This document shows, one piece after another, positions 1 to 10,440 of a stretch of DNA of 14,531 bases. The notes under the pieces are model-generated. The model searched no databases, was not told the DNA's origin, and saw nothing but the letters and a program-made list of their open reading frames with translations. How positions within the stretch are numbered: the stretch's first letter is position 1; each line of letters begins with the position of its first letter. Source of the DNA: Actinomortierella ambigua (Eukaryota; Mortierellomycota; Mortierellomycetes; Mortierellales; Mortierellaceae); assembly GCA_016098155.1 (NCBI GenBank), contig JAAAJB010000753.1, forward strand, positions 1-14,531, given 5' to 3'. The position numbers were made by a program, and so were the translations under genes.

Positions 1-64
1 TTTTTTTCTTTTCATTCCCATTTTGCCCATCCATTCTTCTCTATTCATTCTTTCATTCTGTTCC
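1..64 (+). promoter_or_regulatory. Pyrimidine-rich leader at the left edge, upstream of KCS1
   Basis: The first 64 bases are almost entirely T and C, like the CT-rich leaders that often precede fungal start codons. No TATA element is visible, and the true promoter probably lies outside the window. The KCS1 reading frame stays open to the left edge, so an upstream in-frame start cannot be excluded. Confidence 0.4.
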
Positions 65-3000
65 ATGTCCCCCTCGCCCTCTCCGCCCCCGCTATTGCTG
101 GGCACCTCAATTCATACCGACAATGTCTCGTCCACACCCTCCTCTCCATTGCTGGAGTCTTCCCCGCACCACCACACCCAACCTCCTTCCCAACCGGTAC
201 AGACACAGACACAGCACCAAACACGACGGCATCGCCCGCCACTGCCTGCACGGATCAAGAGCGACCTGCATGCACGCCAGCTCCACCACCACCATCAGCA
301 CACCACAGCAGCGAATGCTGCTGAAGATGCTATCTTCCTCACTACTTGTGCTTCAGCCCCACCTCCGTCGACAGCGCTCCTCTCTTCGGCACTTGCCTCT
401 TCCAACAATTACACCTCTAGCGGCCAAAACTCGCCAGGGACACAATCCGGCCAGTCCTCAGACTCGATCAGCTCGCCCAACTCGCCCATGTCGGGCCCAG
501 ACGATTGCGATCAGCTTTATGCAGACTCGACTCGCTCACCCCTCTCTGCTCTGAACAAGCGCAAGTCTCTTGGAGCACTACTCGCTGCCAACACCTTGGC
601 GAACGCGCTACTCGACTCACCTCCACCACCGCCACCCATGCCAATACAACAACTGTCTTTGGCGACTCAAGATCCTGTTCACTACAGACGACGCCGCACG
701 TCTTCGTCCTCTTCGTCCTCTTCCTCTACTGCCGTTGAAGGCCATACCCTCAGTAGCTTTCACAACACTACTCCCAGTGGCAGTAAATCGCACCATCCAC
801 ATCCAGTCGTGATAGCAGGCGCAAGAGCAGCAGGACACCACCAGTCTCTGGATGGCGCATCGGCATTATCCTTGTCTGCCCCAGCTTCAGCCTTCTCTCC
901 CGACCAGTATCGGGACCAAGACGCTTCTTTTCCTCAGCTGGAGCATCGGGGCCAAGACGTGCGTCCCTCCTTCGGAATGGACCACGACGAAGAGGGAAGC
1001 AAAAGCAAACGCAGAAACGAGCAAGGCGAAAACGAGCTAGCCAAAAATGAGAGGAGTATGAACCGGGAGGACCTCCGTGGCGACAGTGACAGTATCGACA
1101 GCGGCAAAAGTGTCAAGGCCCATGACAGGGGGGTCGTGGACGATGTGGCGGACGACGTGCCCCGCCGTCGCCGCCAATCCACTTCTTCTTCGGGGCGGGG
1201 TACTCGAGCACGTGGCAGCTCGTTCGTGGCCCAGCACCAACAGCCGTCCGACCCACGTTGGGCCAACGACCCTCCTGAGCAGCAACAACACCAAGGGACC
1301 CCTCTGGAACTCTCTTCGTCACCCACGCCTGTCAGTCCATCGACGCCTTTCGCCCACGACAACAATACCCAGTCATTGGAGTTTTTCCACGCCGCCGCCC
1401 CCCTCCCTGCCGCTGCTGTCTCATCCCCATCAGCTACCAGTGATCCTTCCGTGATCGTCCACGAACGACAAAGAGGAGAAACCCCTAGATCAAGAGGAGC
1501 GACGACATCAACATCAATCACAACATCAACAAAAACGCAACGGCACAAAACTTTACCTCCTCAACAGTTGCCCAATGCGTCTAGAGACACAAAAGACAGC
1601 CATGCAGCCACGAGCTCAACCTCGCACCAACTACCTCAGGTCCTCTCGCCTACGTTTCGCACAAAGTTTTCTCTCCGCTCCATCTCATCGCCACCCCTCT
1701 CCTCGGCCTCCTTCCAGCCCAACCAACTCCCGACCCCCGAGCCCTCTCGCAAGTGGCCAACTGTTAGCACCCCAAGTGTACAATCACCCTCTGCCCTCTC
1801 TGCCCAGCTTCAGCAATCATCCTTTTGGTCTACAGAATCGCTGGACGAGTCGTATCGGTCCAGCCCTGAAATCAACAGATTGTCCACAGAGCAACATCAA
1901 CAACCGCCCTCCATTGAAGTGGAGGTTTTAGATGGAGACGACGACTATGATGACTTTGACGAGGACGAGTGGCACTCTGCGGAGGAGGACTTTGGCGAGA
2001 CTTATCACTCGGAATCTCCAGCTCTTCCACTCGTACCATTCACAAACCAGGTTGGCGGTCACGCTTCCTTTTTGCGATTCTCCAACAAGGCAATCTGCAA
2101 GCCAGTTTCGAGGAATGAGCAGGTGTTTTACGAGTTTTTGGAGGCTGAGCATCCAGAGGTACTGCCATTCATTCCGGCCTACCTCGGCGTATTGAATGTC
2201 ACATACCGACAGCTGCCAGACACGGAGGATGGACGTCCCGGAGAAATTGTTCCAGAAGTCGTTTTGGAGAAGAATCGTCACATTGTCACGGATGCCATGT
2301 TGGACAAGATGAAGCGCACCTGGAAGTGGCCCTCGACGCCAGGCAGGTTCCCTGGATCGACGGTCGACTTTGTGGAGGAGGGCCGCTCGCTCGACTCTTG
2401 TACGAGGCCACTGGGCGATCAGGATCGGTATGGCGCCAATGGTGCATTTGAGGCCGTATCGCCGATGCCTAACCACTCGAGTCTCTCACTTCCATCGTCC
2501 ACGTCGAGCCCTGCCAGCTTCACCAAGGTTCGCGGCCTCACCAGGATCAACATGGCACTGAAGGAGAAGGTGTTGCGCGAGGTACTCTCGCCTCACTCAT
2601 TGCGAGCACGAGCGCGAGCATTCAAGGAGCGATTTGGAATAACGGATAGGAGCCCAAAGGAACAATGCTCAAGCTCGCACAACTCTGCAGAAGGAGAGGG
2701 ACATCTTTCAAGTCGACACGCCCAGCAGGTGGTATCACGTCGCCACTCCATGTCCAACATCAACCTTGCTATGGCTTCACGGGAAGCGTACAAGCAGCAG
2801 CTACAACAAGTTGCTTCGAACGAGAATGGCACAGCTGCAGACACCAACAACAAGGCACCATCGCCGCCATTGTCGCCGAGGACATCTGACGAACAGAGGC
2901 GGAAGGAAGGCGGCGACCACGGCCATGACTTATTTCAGATGGATGACTTGGAGCTACCGGAGGAAGCCCTGTCGACCGGGAACAGGTCTGCAACAAGCCG

Positions 3001-4333
3001 GGTCGGATTTGGCTCGGGATCACTGCGTCAGCATGAGCCAGAAACAACAAGAGCACGCGATGAGTCCGGCGAGGTTGGTGGCTCAGATAAGAACTCAAAC
3101 GACATTGGACCCACCCAGACATCAAACGCTGAACAACGGACGCTACTCCCTTCAGAAGCACAGCCTGGCAAGTACATTCTGCTAGAGGACCTCACAGACG
3201 GACTCCAGGCGCCCTGCATCCTTGACATCAAGATGGGCACACGGCAGTATGGCATCTGGGCGACGGAGAAAAAGATGAGAAGTCAAACTCGCAAGTGCCA
3301 AAAGACCACCAGTTATGAAACAGGCATTCGCATTTGTGGCATGCAGGTAGGAAATTCTCTCACTCTCTTTCTTTGATTTTTTCTTAAATGTCTGCTCTCG
3401 CATTTTTGTAACTTGATTGAATCCTGCAATCTAATCATCCTCATCTATGTGGCATGTTCTTAGGTGTACAATAAGTTGACCCACCGCTTTGTCTTCCAGA
3501 ACAAGTATTATGGACGCAAGCTTACAAAGGAGACCCTTCCGCTCACACTACAAGAGTTCTTACACAATGGATCGGAGGTGGTGTTGCCTCATATTCCACC
3601 CTTGCTCAAGAAGCTTCGCGACCTGGCGACGATTATGAAGGATTTGAACGGATACCGGTTCTACGCGAGCAGCTTGCTGATTTACTACGACGGCGACCAC
3701 ACCCCAACGCATATTAGCCCTCTTCAGTCCAGCGACGACCAGTCACCGATGCACGGCCCTCCGTCCCCGCAATCTTTGGGTCAACATACTCAACATCATC
3801 ATCGTCATTACAATCAGCAGCACCAATCCGAACGCTCCAACACCAGTTCACCAGCACCGACAAGCCAAGGGAACGTGACAGTGGGCTCGGCTGGACCGAC
3901 ACCAATCACGCCTCCCACGTCGCAAGATACCGCGTTGAACACAAATAGTAGCAGCAGCACAGTCAATGCCACACTATCCCCGAGCTCGACCCAACAACTG
4001 CAACCAGCCCAACATCCGCATCATCACCGCCCACATCATCAATATCATCATCAACCACATAGGGCTCACCACCAAGGACAGCGGACCCGCATTGACCTGA
4101 AGGTGATTGATTTTGCACACTGCACCTCGGGCGTCTACGAGGACGATGTGAGGCCACCTTATCCGCCAATGCACCCTGATGAGCCGGACAAGGGATATCT
4201 GTTGGGCCTCCAGAATCTGATGAAGATTTTTCGCGAGATCTGGGACAGGAATGGAGGCGATCCAGTTTATTCGACCGCATGGCAGCAGGAGGAGGACGAA
4301 CTTTGGAAAGGTGTCTGGGATACTGACACTTGA
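65..4333 (+). CDS. KCS1: Inositol hexakisphosphate kinase, KCS1/IP6K family (two exons)
   Basis: Joined exons 65-3346 and 3464-4333 give about 1383 residues. The 117-bp intron has donor GTAGGA, branch-like CTAAT near 3431 and acceptor TTCTTAG, and it falls between codons (phase 0). The product should phosphorylate InsP6 to the pyrophosphate InsP7, which controls phosphate sensing, polyphosphate and stress responses. Residues 1 to about 630 are low complexity (Ser, Pro, His, Gln), including a run of ten Ser. An acidic patch at about 628-650 leads into the IPK N-lobe (NQVGGH near 660, then CKPVSRNEQ and RHIVTDAML). A disordered linker of about 300 residues separates this from the catalytic IPK motif PCILDIKMG (about 1050-1058). 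CGMQ/VYNK straddles the splice junction. SSLLIYYDG lies near 1163 and the metal-binding VIDFAHC near 1309 (D1310), with a His-rich insert of about 130 residues between them. The start was placed at ATG 65; an earlier in-frame start outside the window remains possible. The fold assignment is firm, and IP6K rather than another IPK is the best fit. Confidence 0.92.
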
Positions 4334-4356
4334 ACAAAAAATTGTAAAATAAAAAA

Positions 4357-4374
4357 AATAAAGACACCAATAAA
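4357..4374 (+). terminator. Poly(A) signals of KCS1
   Basis: Two AATAAA hexamers (4357-4362 and 4369-4374) lie 24 and 36 bases after the KCS1 stop, within A-rich sequence. This is a good match to a eukaryotic 3'-end signal. Confidence 0.7.
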
Positions 4375-4383
4375 CCGTTCTCC

Positions 4384-4438
4384 CCCTTTCTCTCTCATAT
4401 ATACACACTCATATACACACACTCTCTCTCTCGTTTTT
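4384..4438. repeat. Low-complexity CT/CA/TA tract
   Basis: A simple-sequence stretch of short TA, CA and CT dinucleotide runs lies just beyond the KCS1 poly(A) signals. It is not coding. It is likely polymorphic in length. Confidence 0.7.
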
Positions 4439-4767
4439 CGTCAATAATACACTCAACGCGTGCATGCACTGGCAGGGAAGGATCTGATTTGAGGGGAGAA
4501 ACTCTAACCAAGAGGGAGGGAAATCGAGGAAGAACTTTAATGTGAGAGCGCGCGAGAAATGATGCTCTCCCACAGACCACCTACACACCTAGGCAATCCT
4601 ACATTTGATTACGCACGCATGCAATAACCATGCAATCTAACTGGTCTCACAGGTTCTGTTGTGACCATGCATGAGTGGCTTTGGCGATGTAGTATGAGGC
4701 GATAGTCCCACGTTGGCAGCTTGATATTTACAATTCGCGCGTCGTTCCATATTTCTCAAAAAGACAA

Positions 4768-4773
4768 TTTATT
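4768..4773 (-). terminator. Poly(A) signal of the monooxygenase gene
   Basis: AATAAA on the minus strand, about 60 bases downstream of the TGA stop at 4836-4834. It follows an A-rich stretch (T-run at 4783-4795 on the plus strand). Confidence 0.65.
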
Positions 4774-4833
4774 ATTTTTTCGTTTTTTTTTTTTTGCACA
4801 TGGAAGGCCGATCGATCAGCGCTCTCAAGATGC

Positions 4834-5899
4834 TCAGTGGGTAAGGATCTGAACTGCCAGTTCGAGGTTATTGGGTGACATAAACTTTTTCATATTGCTT
4901 GCACTCATCGTAGTCGCTGGACGCGTCTTTTGGTACATTTCCTGTTCATATTCAGCGACAGCGTCGGTAAGGGGTTTGCCTGTCTTGATGGCGTGAGCTA
5001 GCTTCTCGCCAAGTGTGGCAGCATCCCACATGGCCATGTTGGCACCCATACCAGCGAACGGGGACATGAGATGCGCAGCATCACCAACTAGTGTTAATCC
5101 AGGCTTGCTCTCCCAGACATATGGGACAGGCAACGCATAGATGGGCCGAGGAATAAAGTGATCGTCACTGACGCGAATTAAATCTTTGATACCCTCATCC
5201 CAGTCAGCAAAATGCCCCAGCAGATATCGTCGCGCATTGTCCGGGTTGGAGATGGCGCTGCGAATCTCCGAAAGCTGATCTTCACGAGCAGAGAGTGTGG
5301 CATATATCCGCAGGGTGCGATCGGCATTCACCTGAGCAACGAGGCCTTGGCCCCCCGAGTACATGAAACAGCTGCCAGCGCCGACGAGGTCAAGCAACTT
5401 TGGGTGACGCGCTCGAAACTCGCTGATTCGGAACTCGACCAACGTGATTCCAGAGTGGCAGGGAAGAGTGTCGGACAGCAGCTTGCGCACTTTGGACCAC
5501 GCGCCATCGGCACCGACAACGAGGTCAAATGTCTCCTCCTGGTCGCTGTTGTAGACGACGGTGTATTTGGTCGCCGTGAGACCCGCTTGGGTTTGGCTCG
5601 GCTTGATCTCGTCGACACGAGTGCCCCACTTGATGGTGTTGCTGTCGATCGCGTCGATCATGAGCTGCCTTAGGTCACCACGATCTATTTCGGGCTTCTC
5701 AACGAAATTCTTTGGCGAATTGTCGTGGAGGTGAATCTTGGCGTGCTTGTCGATTACTCGCGTTTCTTGGGCATCATCTCGAACAAGTGTTTGAAACTTG
5801 GAAAACAGGCCCATGGCGTGGAGAGCGACCTGACCGGACTCGAGATGGAGGTCTAACGTACCGCCTTGGTCTCTGCTCTGAGTGGCAGTGTCGAGCTCT

Positions 5900-5944
<45 letters not shown>

Positions 5945-6109
5945 GGGGGGGAGTCAGCAAGCTTGAGCTAGTATTATTGGTAGCGAATTTAAGTGGAGTG
6001 AATGGTGCTTACCAAAGAGAGTCGAGCCGACACCATGGACCTGCAAGACTCGAGCAAGTGTAAGGCCGGCGACACCTGCACCGACTATAGCAATCTGAGG
6101 GGTAGACAT
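4834..6109 (-). CDS. FAD-dependent monooxygenase, PHBH fold, TetX-like (two exons)
   Basis: Exons 6109-6013 and 5897-4834 encode 386 residues. The 115-bp intron (GTAAGC...CAACAG, branch-like GCTGAC at 5958-5953) interrupts a Glu codon in phase 1. Visible motifs are the N-terminal dinucleotide-binding GAGVAG (residues 10-15), a DQGGTLDLH signature (42-50) characteristic of TetX-like hydroxylases, RGDLR (105-109), the DG motif GADG (161-164), and the flavin-contacting GDAAHLMSPFAGMGAN (304-319). These support a soluble class A flavoprotein that uses NAD(P)H and O2 to hydroxylate a small organic molecule. The substrate cannot be read from sequence. Length is normal for the family, with no C-terminal membrane anchor. 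The start is secure because it restores the Rossmann beta-alpha-beta, and a TATA box lies 88 bp upstream. No biosynthetic cluster is visible nearby, so detoxification or secondary metabolism are both possible. Confidence 0.93.
5903..5951. repeat. (GA)18 microsatellite plus G10 run inside the monooxygenase intron
   Basis: Eighteen perfect GA units (5903-5938) are followed by a short A/G spacer and ten G (5942-5951). On the coding (minus) strand this is C10 then (TC)18, directly before the CAACAG acceptor, so the microsatellite is the polypyrimidine tract of the intron. Confidence 0.95.
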
Positions 6110-6196
6110 GTCTTGTTGTTCTTGCTGTTTTCTTTTTGGAGTATCAAGTTGGAGGAGGGGCGTTTGATTGTAATGGTTGCGAGAAGTGCTGACCGG

Positions 6197-6204
6197 TATT
6201 TATA
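6197..6204 (-). promoter_or_regulatory. TATA box of the monooxygenase gene
   Basis: TATAAATA on the minus strand, 88 bp upstream of ATG 6109. This spacing suits a short 5' leader. Confidence 0.65.
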
Positions 6205-6296
6205 GGAAAAGAGTAGCACCTGTCTCCAATTGAAAAAAAAAATATCCATGCGGACACTCTTGCCCTTTTTCGAAAGGGGTGAGTGCGTAGCTTATG

Positions 6297-6301
6297 ATTG
6301 G
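6297..6301 (-). promoter_or_regulatory. CCAAT element upstream of the monooxygenase TATA box
   Basis: CCAAT on the minus strand, about 95 bp upstream of the TATAAATA element. The distance is plausible for a Hap/NF-Y site, but a 5-base motif is weak evidence on its own. Confidence 0.35.
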
Positions 6302-6413
6302 AAATCAGCTCCATTCGTCCATTCAGCAAGTGGCCGCATGAACTCGGGAAAATTTTCGGCAAGTGTCGCTAGATTTATCCAACCCACATGCACAATCCGA
6401 GCATAAACTTCAC

Positions 6414-6423
6414 GCGCGGGAAA
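6414..6423 (-). promoter_or_regulatory. E2F-like site
   Basis: On the minus strand this reads TTTCCCGCGC, an exact match to the E2F/DP consensus TTTSSCGC. It lies about 300 bp upstream of the monooxygenase start and about 280 bp downstream of the CotH stop. Early-diverging fungi are known to retain E2F factors. Function is not shown by sequence alone. Confidence 0.3.
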
Positions 6424-6649
6424 TAAGCCACCCAAGGAGAATCACCACCAGCTCGAGGATACCGTCGGCGAAAAGAGGGATGTCATGTGGTAGAAATGAA
6501 GAGCGGTTGCAAGCGAGGACGTGTCGGCAAATCTTGATTGCCAATTATTGATGCCGAGTAATAGGATTCCAAAGACTTTGCCTAGTGTCGATTCATTGCG
6601 GTGCTTTTGAAACGGAGAAGCATTGTGCTCGAAAGATTTACCCTGTCTC

Positions 6650-6655
6650 TTTATT
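6650..6655 (-). terminator. Poly(A) signal of the CotH gene
   Basis: AATAAA on the minus strand, about 45 bases after the TAA stop at 6702-6700. Confidence 0.7.
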
Positions 6656-6699
6656 GAATGATAGCAGGTCGTCTAAGATGCGCCAAATGATTCAATACT

Positions 6700-8875
6700 T
6701 TAGGCGCTAAGGATAACAGCAACAATAAAAGTGCCAAGACCCGCAGCCCATTGGAAGCCTATGATACTGGCTGAGCTCGCCTTCTGCACTTCCTTGCTAG
6801 GAACTGCAGCAGCAGCAGGTGGTTCTGGCTTCTTCTCGTCGACGTGGATGGGCTTTTGCTCCGCTTCAGGGACAGAGGCTGGGGCAGGGGCTTTGGCTGG
6901 GGCAGGAGCAGAGGCTGGGGCAGAACTAGGGGTCTTGACGGTCTTGGGATCGACCGATTGAGCCTTGATGCCATAGGCAGACAGCTGCATAGGGTGCATG
7001 TTGTGGTTTGGGACACGGCTTGCGACAACAGCGGGCGCCTTGAACTTCATGTCCTTCTGAACTTGTGCAGATCGCTTCTGGACCCAGCCCTTGAGGTCCT
7101 TCTGGACACCCTTGTAGAGATCTGCGATCTTGTAGTGATAGCTCTTGCCACCCGCTGCAACGCGTGGCAGCTTGCGGTCCCAGGCAACATCCTCCTCGAT
7201 CATTCGCAAATAGGCGTCAAGACGCGGGTTGATCGCCTGAGGTTTGAAAACGGTGCTGGTGATAGCCTTGAGATGCTCCTCAAACTTCTTGTTGATGGCT
7301 GGTGTGTCCATGATGAGCTTGGAGACTAAAAACGACTCGTCGCCCTTATTGTTATTTCGCGAGAGCTTTTTGTACGATTCCACGTGGCCACCGAAAGAGT
7401 TACCAAAAGTGTCATCAAAGTCCATTGGAAGCCACACCCACTTGTTGGTGACCAAGTCGTGATGCAGCTGGTAATTGGAGCCGGATTGCCAATAGGCATC
7501 CCAGGCGGCTGTCAGGTACTCCATGGCCATGCTCTTGAGGAAGGTGTCAAGTTCCAATCGCTGATCCCAGAATGCGACGGGATCCGGGTTGGTCTTGGGA
7601 TTGTAATCCTTGAGGTCCTTCATGAGGCCAATGAGGTCCTTCATAACGTCGTTCTTAGGGACATTAACACCCTTGACAACTGGCTTATAGATGTCGCCGA
7701 GGATGTAGCTCTTGCTGGTTGGGCCCTGCCACCCGAGGTTGGCCGTTTTTCCGTCGTAAGAGTTCATCTTCCACACAGAACCTATCTTGACACTGGCGAC
7801 TTCTGGATGGAGCACTTTCCGAATCCAGTTCTCCTTCATCTCTTCCATGGCCACAAACAGACCTATAGGTCTCTCGTTCCAAAACACACGTATGTACCCG
7901 GCTTGCTGAGCGGGAACACCAATGTCGTTCAACAAGTCGATGTAAAGCTTCTCGCGCATCATGGTCTCGTCGTTCTCACCGCTACGCAGCTTGAGAGTCG
8001 TCAAGTCCAACAAGGGCGTCTTCTCAGGGAACTTGAACTGGTAGGCCAGCTTGGCGAAATCGCGCGTTGATTGACCCGAGAGTGCCATCTCGACATTATT
8101 GATGACCACATTCTCGTTGGCACTACAGTACGTAGTAAGGGAACGAAAGGAGGAGGTGAGTTGGGATGGGAGAGGAGGAAAGAAAAGAGGCACGACAGAA
8201 CACACCATGGTCATGTGTGGAACGTTTTCGAGCGTGCCCTCTCCATTCACTTACCCAACATATTGGACCTTCACTTTGATGTTGTCGTGGCCGCCCACCT
8301 TGTTCAACTTTTTGAAGTCAGCTTCTGAGCTATGAATAAACAGGTTGCTAATGTATCCCTCGCGGAAGAAAGGCGAGTTTTGCACAAGTTTGTTATCGTA
8401 CACCTGGGGCAGTGGTGGGATTGAGTAGAGGGATTGTCGACGACCGAAAAACTCGTTGGGCGTCTGAATGGCATTGGCAGGGAGTTTGCGCATGGTCTTT
8501 TCGGTGTCGTCGACCTTGTCATCCTCGTTCAGGTGCACATATTTGTACGCGACTGGTGCATTAACTCCAGCGACTTTCACTGACCAGACAGGATAGGTTT
8601 TCGGAGTCGTTGTGAGTTTGTGCATTTTACCGTTCACCATAACGCCAAATGAATCGTCCTCATCGCGGCGAAGACCAACAACGTTGAATGCGACTAAAAA
8701 AAAAAAAAAAGACGGACAACAATATAGTTGAAGGCAAGGAGATAGTACGTGATGTGTCAGAAGAGGATCCTGAGCATGCACGACAGCTCTTCCGAGGAGC
8801 ATTGCACATAAGGTACGTACTATCAGCAAGTGCGACAGCAGCACAAGCCGTCAGTCCAAGAAGGACACGAACCAT
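6700..8875 (-). CDS. cotH: CotH kinase-family protein, secreted and probably GPI-anchored (three exons)
   Basis: Exons 8875-8821, 8693-8255 and 8122-6700 encode 638 residues. Introns are 127 bp (GTACGT...TTTTAG, phase 1) and 132 bp (GTAAGT...CTGTAG, phase 2), and splicing gives an uninterrupted CotH reading frame. Residues 1-17 form a signal peptide (MVRVLLGLTACAAVALA). A beta-rich N-terminal region follows (AFNVVGL, VMVNGK). The kinase-like core includes KLRSGENDETMMREKL, GLFVAMEEM (E258/E259), WKMNS (K283), the NYQLHHD region and LPMDFDDTFG (D399, D401, D402), matching the Asp-rich metal site of CotH kinases. Residues from about 558 to 612 are a Pro/Ala/Ser/Lys-rich stalk. The last 21 residues are hydrophobic and follow small residues (SSAS), as expected for GPI attachment. 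Bacterial CotH phosphorylates spore-coat proteins, and mucoralean homologues are cell-surface proteins of spores and hyphae. Whether this copy is catalytically active is inferred. It is transcribed divergently from the Cys-rich gene at 10597. Confidence 0.95.
8696..8710. repeat. A15 homopolymer abutting a splice acceptor
   Basis: On the minus strand this is T15 immediately before AG, forming the polypyrimidine tract of CotH intron 1. Length is prone to slippage and to sequencing error, but the exon frame is unaffected because the run is intronic. Confidence 0.9.
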
Positions 8876-9387
8876 AGTTTGCTTAGATGGAGGGTGAGGA
8901 AGGTGTGGCGGAAGCTGAAAGGGGAGGGGGGGGAAGAAGTATGCCAGCAGATGACGACCAAAAAGAAGGAGGCAATCAAAATTGAGGAAGGAAACTCTAC
9001 AGGGACCAGGCCTTCGTTAGATGACTCGTCCTTCAAGTCAAGGTGCATATCGTGCTCGCGACAAGTAGAAACAGGGATTGGAATAGAAATTTCTCCTCTG
9101 GATAAATGCATGATTTTTGTTAGAGCATTGGAGGATACAAGATGTAGGATTAGGCCATCGTGCGATGTTGTCTTCACGAACACTCTCTATTTTGCCGAAT
9201 AGCTTCTGATTTCCACCAAAATATCGACTAGAAAAGGGGAGAAGTTTTGAATGCGACCCCTGCTAACAGCCAAACGGGGGAGGGAGGGAAATCAAGATAG
9301 AGGGAGAAGGATATATGATAATCTGGGCCGCCTTTGTCCATAAATAATAGCCTCTATCTTTCTTGCAGGCTCCAAGAGGCATTGGCA

Positions 9388-9411
9388 GATGAGCTGATTT
9401 TGTAGCTCATC
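9388..9411. repeat. Perfect 8-bp inverted repeat with 8-base loop
   Basis: GATGAGCT and AGCTCATC flank an 8-base spacer and could form a hairpin in RNA or a dyad site for a dimeric regulator. It has no T-run and is not associated with a gene end. Confidence 0.5.
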
Positions 9412-9700
9412 CCTGACCATTATCCCCCTCGTGCGCTAGAGGTTATCTAGGGGTCAGTGTGCATCGATCATAGGAGGAGAGTGTTAATTTTGGGTATGCT
9501 CGATCGGGTTCGATGGGAGCAAGATCACCAGATTGTGAGAAGGAGAGAGGCGAAAGTGTACCTTGTCCAGAAGGCCTGTGGCGCACACCTTAAAGCGGTC
9601 ATTCGGGAAGACGCGGGGCCCAAAGCAGGGCATCGACGGGAACAAAAATGACCAGTAAGAGGTGTTCAAACAGCATACTGCTTGGGAACAAGTGGATACC

Positions 9701-9731
9701 AAAAAAAAATCACACACAGACACACACACAA
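9701..9731. repeat. A9 and CA dinucleotide microsatellite
   Basis: A run of nine A is followed by short CA repeats interrupted once by GA. It is simple sequence with no coding potential. Confidence 0.75.
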
Positions 9732-10440
9732 GAGGAAAGTATCAAATTTCGTTAACCCCTTGCAACATCTCACGCTATGATCATTCTTTCTCTCCATGCA
9801 TTCACTCTGTGAACGTCTCGTTCTCGTAGTTAAGATCTGGTGCTATGCCAGAAAGAGAAACCACGTCAAGACTGGAAATCATCACCAGCAGCAGCAGAAT
9901 TGCTTGAAGAGTGACTTTCCATGAAGGGTTGCCAGGAGGATGGCGCAACTGGATCGTAACTATCCCTAAAATGTTACGGAGCAAATTTGCCACGGAGGCA
10001 TTTTTTGTTATATTTGCCCAAAGGAAGCGCAAAATATTTAAAAGACCAAAACGTATTTCGATTCTACACACGAAATGACCTCTATTAGTGGGGGTCATAT
10101 ACTCGCATGCCTCCATAATGACCCTGAGAATGACATCTGAGATTCAGGGAGTGCGATGTTGCTCTCTGTTGCAACACCGTTTTACTCAAGGCCACTCTCT
10201 GGTGTTGTTGGCTCGGCAAGGCTAACCAAATTCAAATATATGGGGAAAAGAGCCCCTATGAGGCTTAGCAGGGTTAGGGATACAGAACAGAGTAACAGCG
10301 TTTAAAAGACACCAAATTTCTGGATGAGCTCGACACTGAAAAACGGAAGAACAGTCTCTCGGAGCCAAATTCTTGGTTCGACTCTGCAAAGCCCCCCCCC
10401 TTTTTTTATCGTCTGTCCTTTGTATCTGTACGTCCTCAAG

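Larger units (their letters stand above)
4334..4833. other. Convergent intergenic region between KCS1 and the monooxygenase
   Basis: These 500 bases hold the 3' ends of two convergent genes. KCS1 signals lie at the left and the monooxygenase signal at the right. Between them are simple-sequence tracts and several ATGCA-type motifs (around 4460, 4618-4640 and 4667), but no ORF or RNA gene that I can support. Confidence 0.6.
6110..6699. other. Intergenic region: monooxygenase promoter and CotH 3' end
   Basis: Both flanking genes run on the minus strand. The left third holds a TATA box and a CCAAT element for the monooxygenase. An E2F-like site lies in the middle, and the CotH poly(A) signal is at the right. 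Short ORFs here show no recognisable protein features, and I see no RNA gene. Confidence 0.6.

Noticed and set aside
7384..8070. 228-residue plus-strand ORF opposite CotH
   Set aside because: It is fully antisense to the well-supported CotH kinase exon and shows no motif; it reflects the codon use of the sense gene.
8851..9183. Minus-strand ORF running into the CotH start region
   Set aside because: It overlaps the CotH leader and signal peptide in a different frame and has no protein features.
9310..9430. Possible C/D-box snoRNA (TGATAA and CTGA strings near complementary ends)
   Set aside because: The C box is imperfect and the complementary bases lie inside rather than outside the boxes, so the required terminal stem is missing.
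9802..10116. Minus-strand ORF of 104 residues with a hydrophobic stretch
   Set aside because: No signal peptide at its start, no recognisable domain, no nearby poly(A) or TATA support, and AT-rich sequence like the rest of the intergenic region.
10360..10390. GGTTCGACTC string resembling a tRNA B box
   Set aside because: The flanking bases do not form a T-arm stem, and no A box or acceptor stem is found upstream. The similar GGTTCGA near 9510 fails for the same reason.
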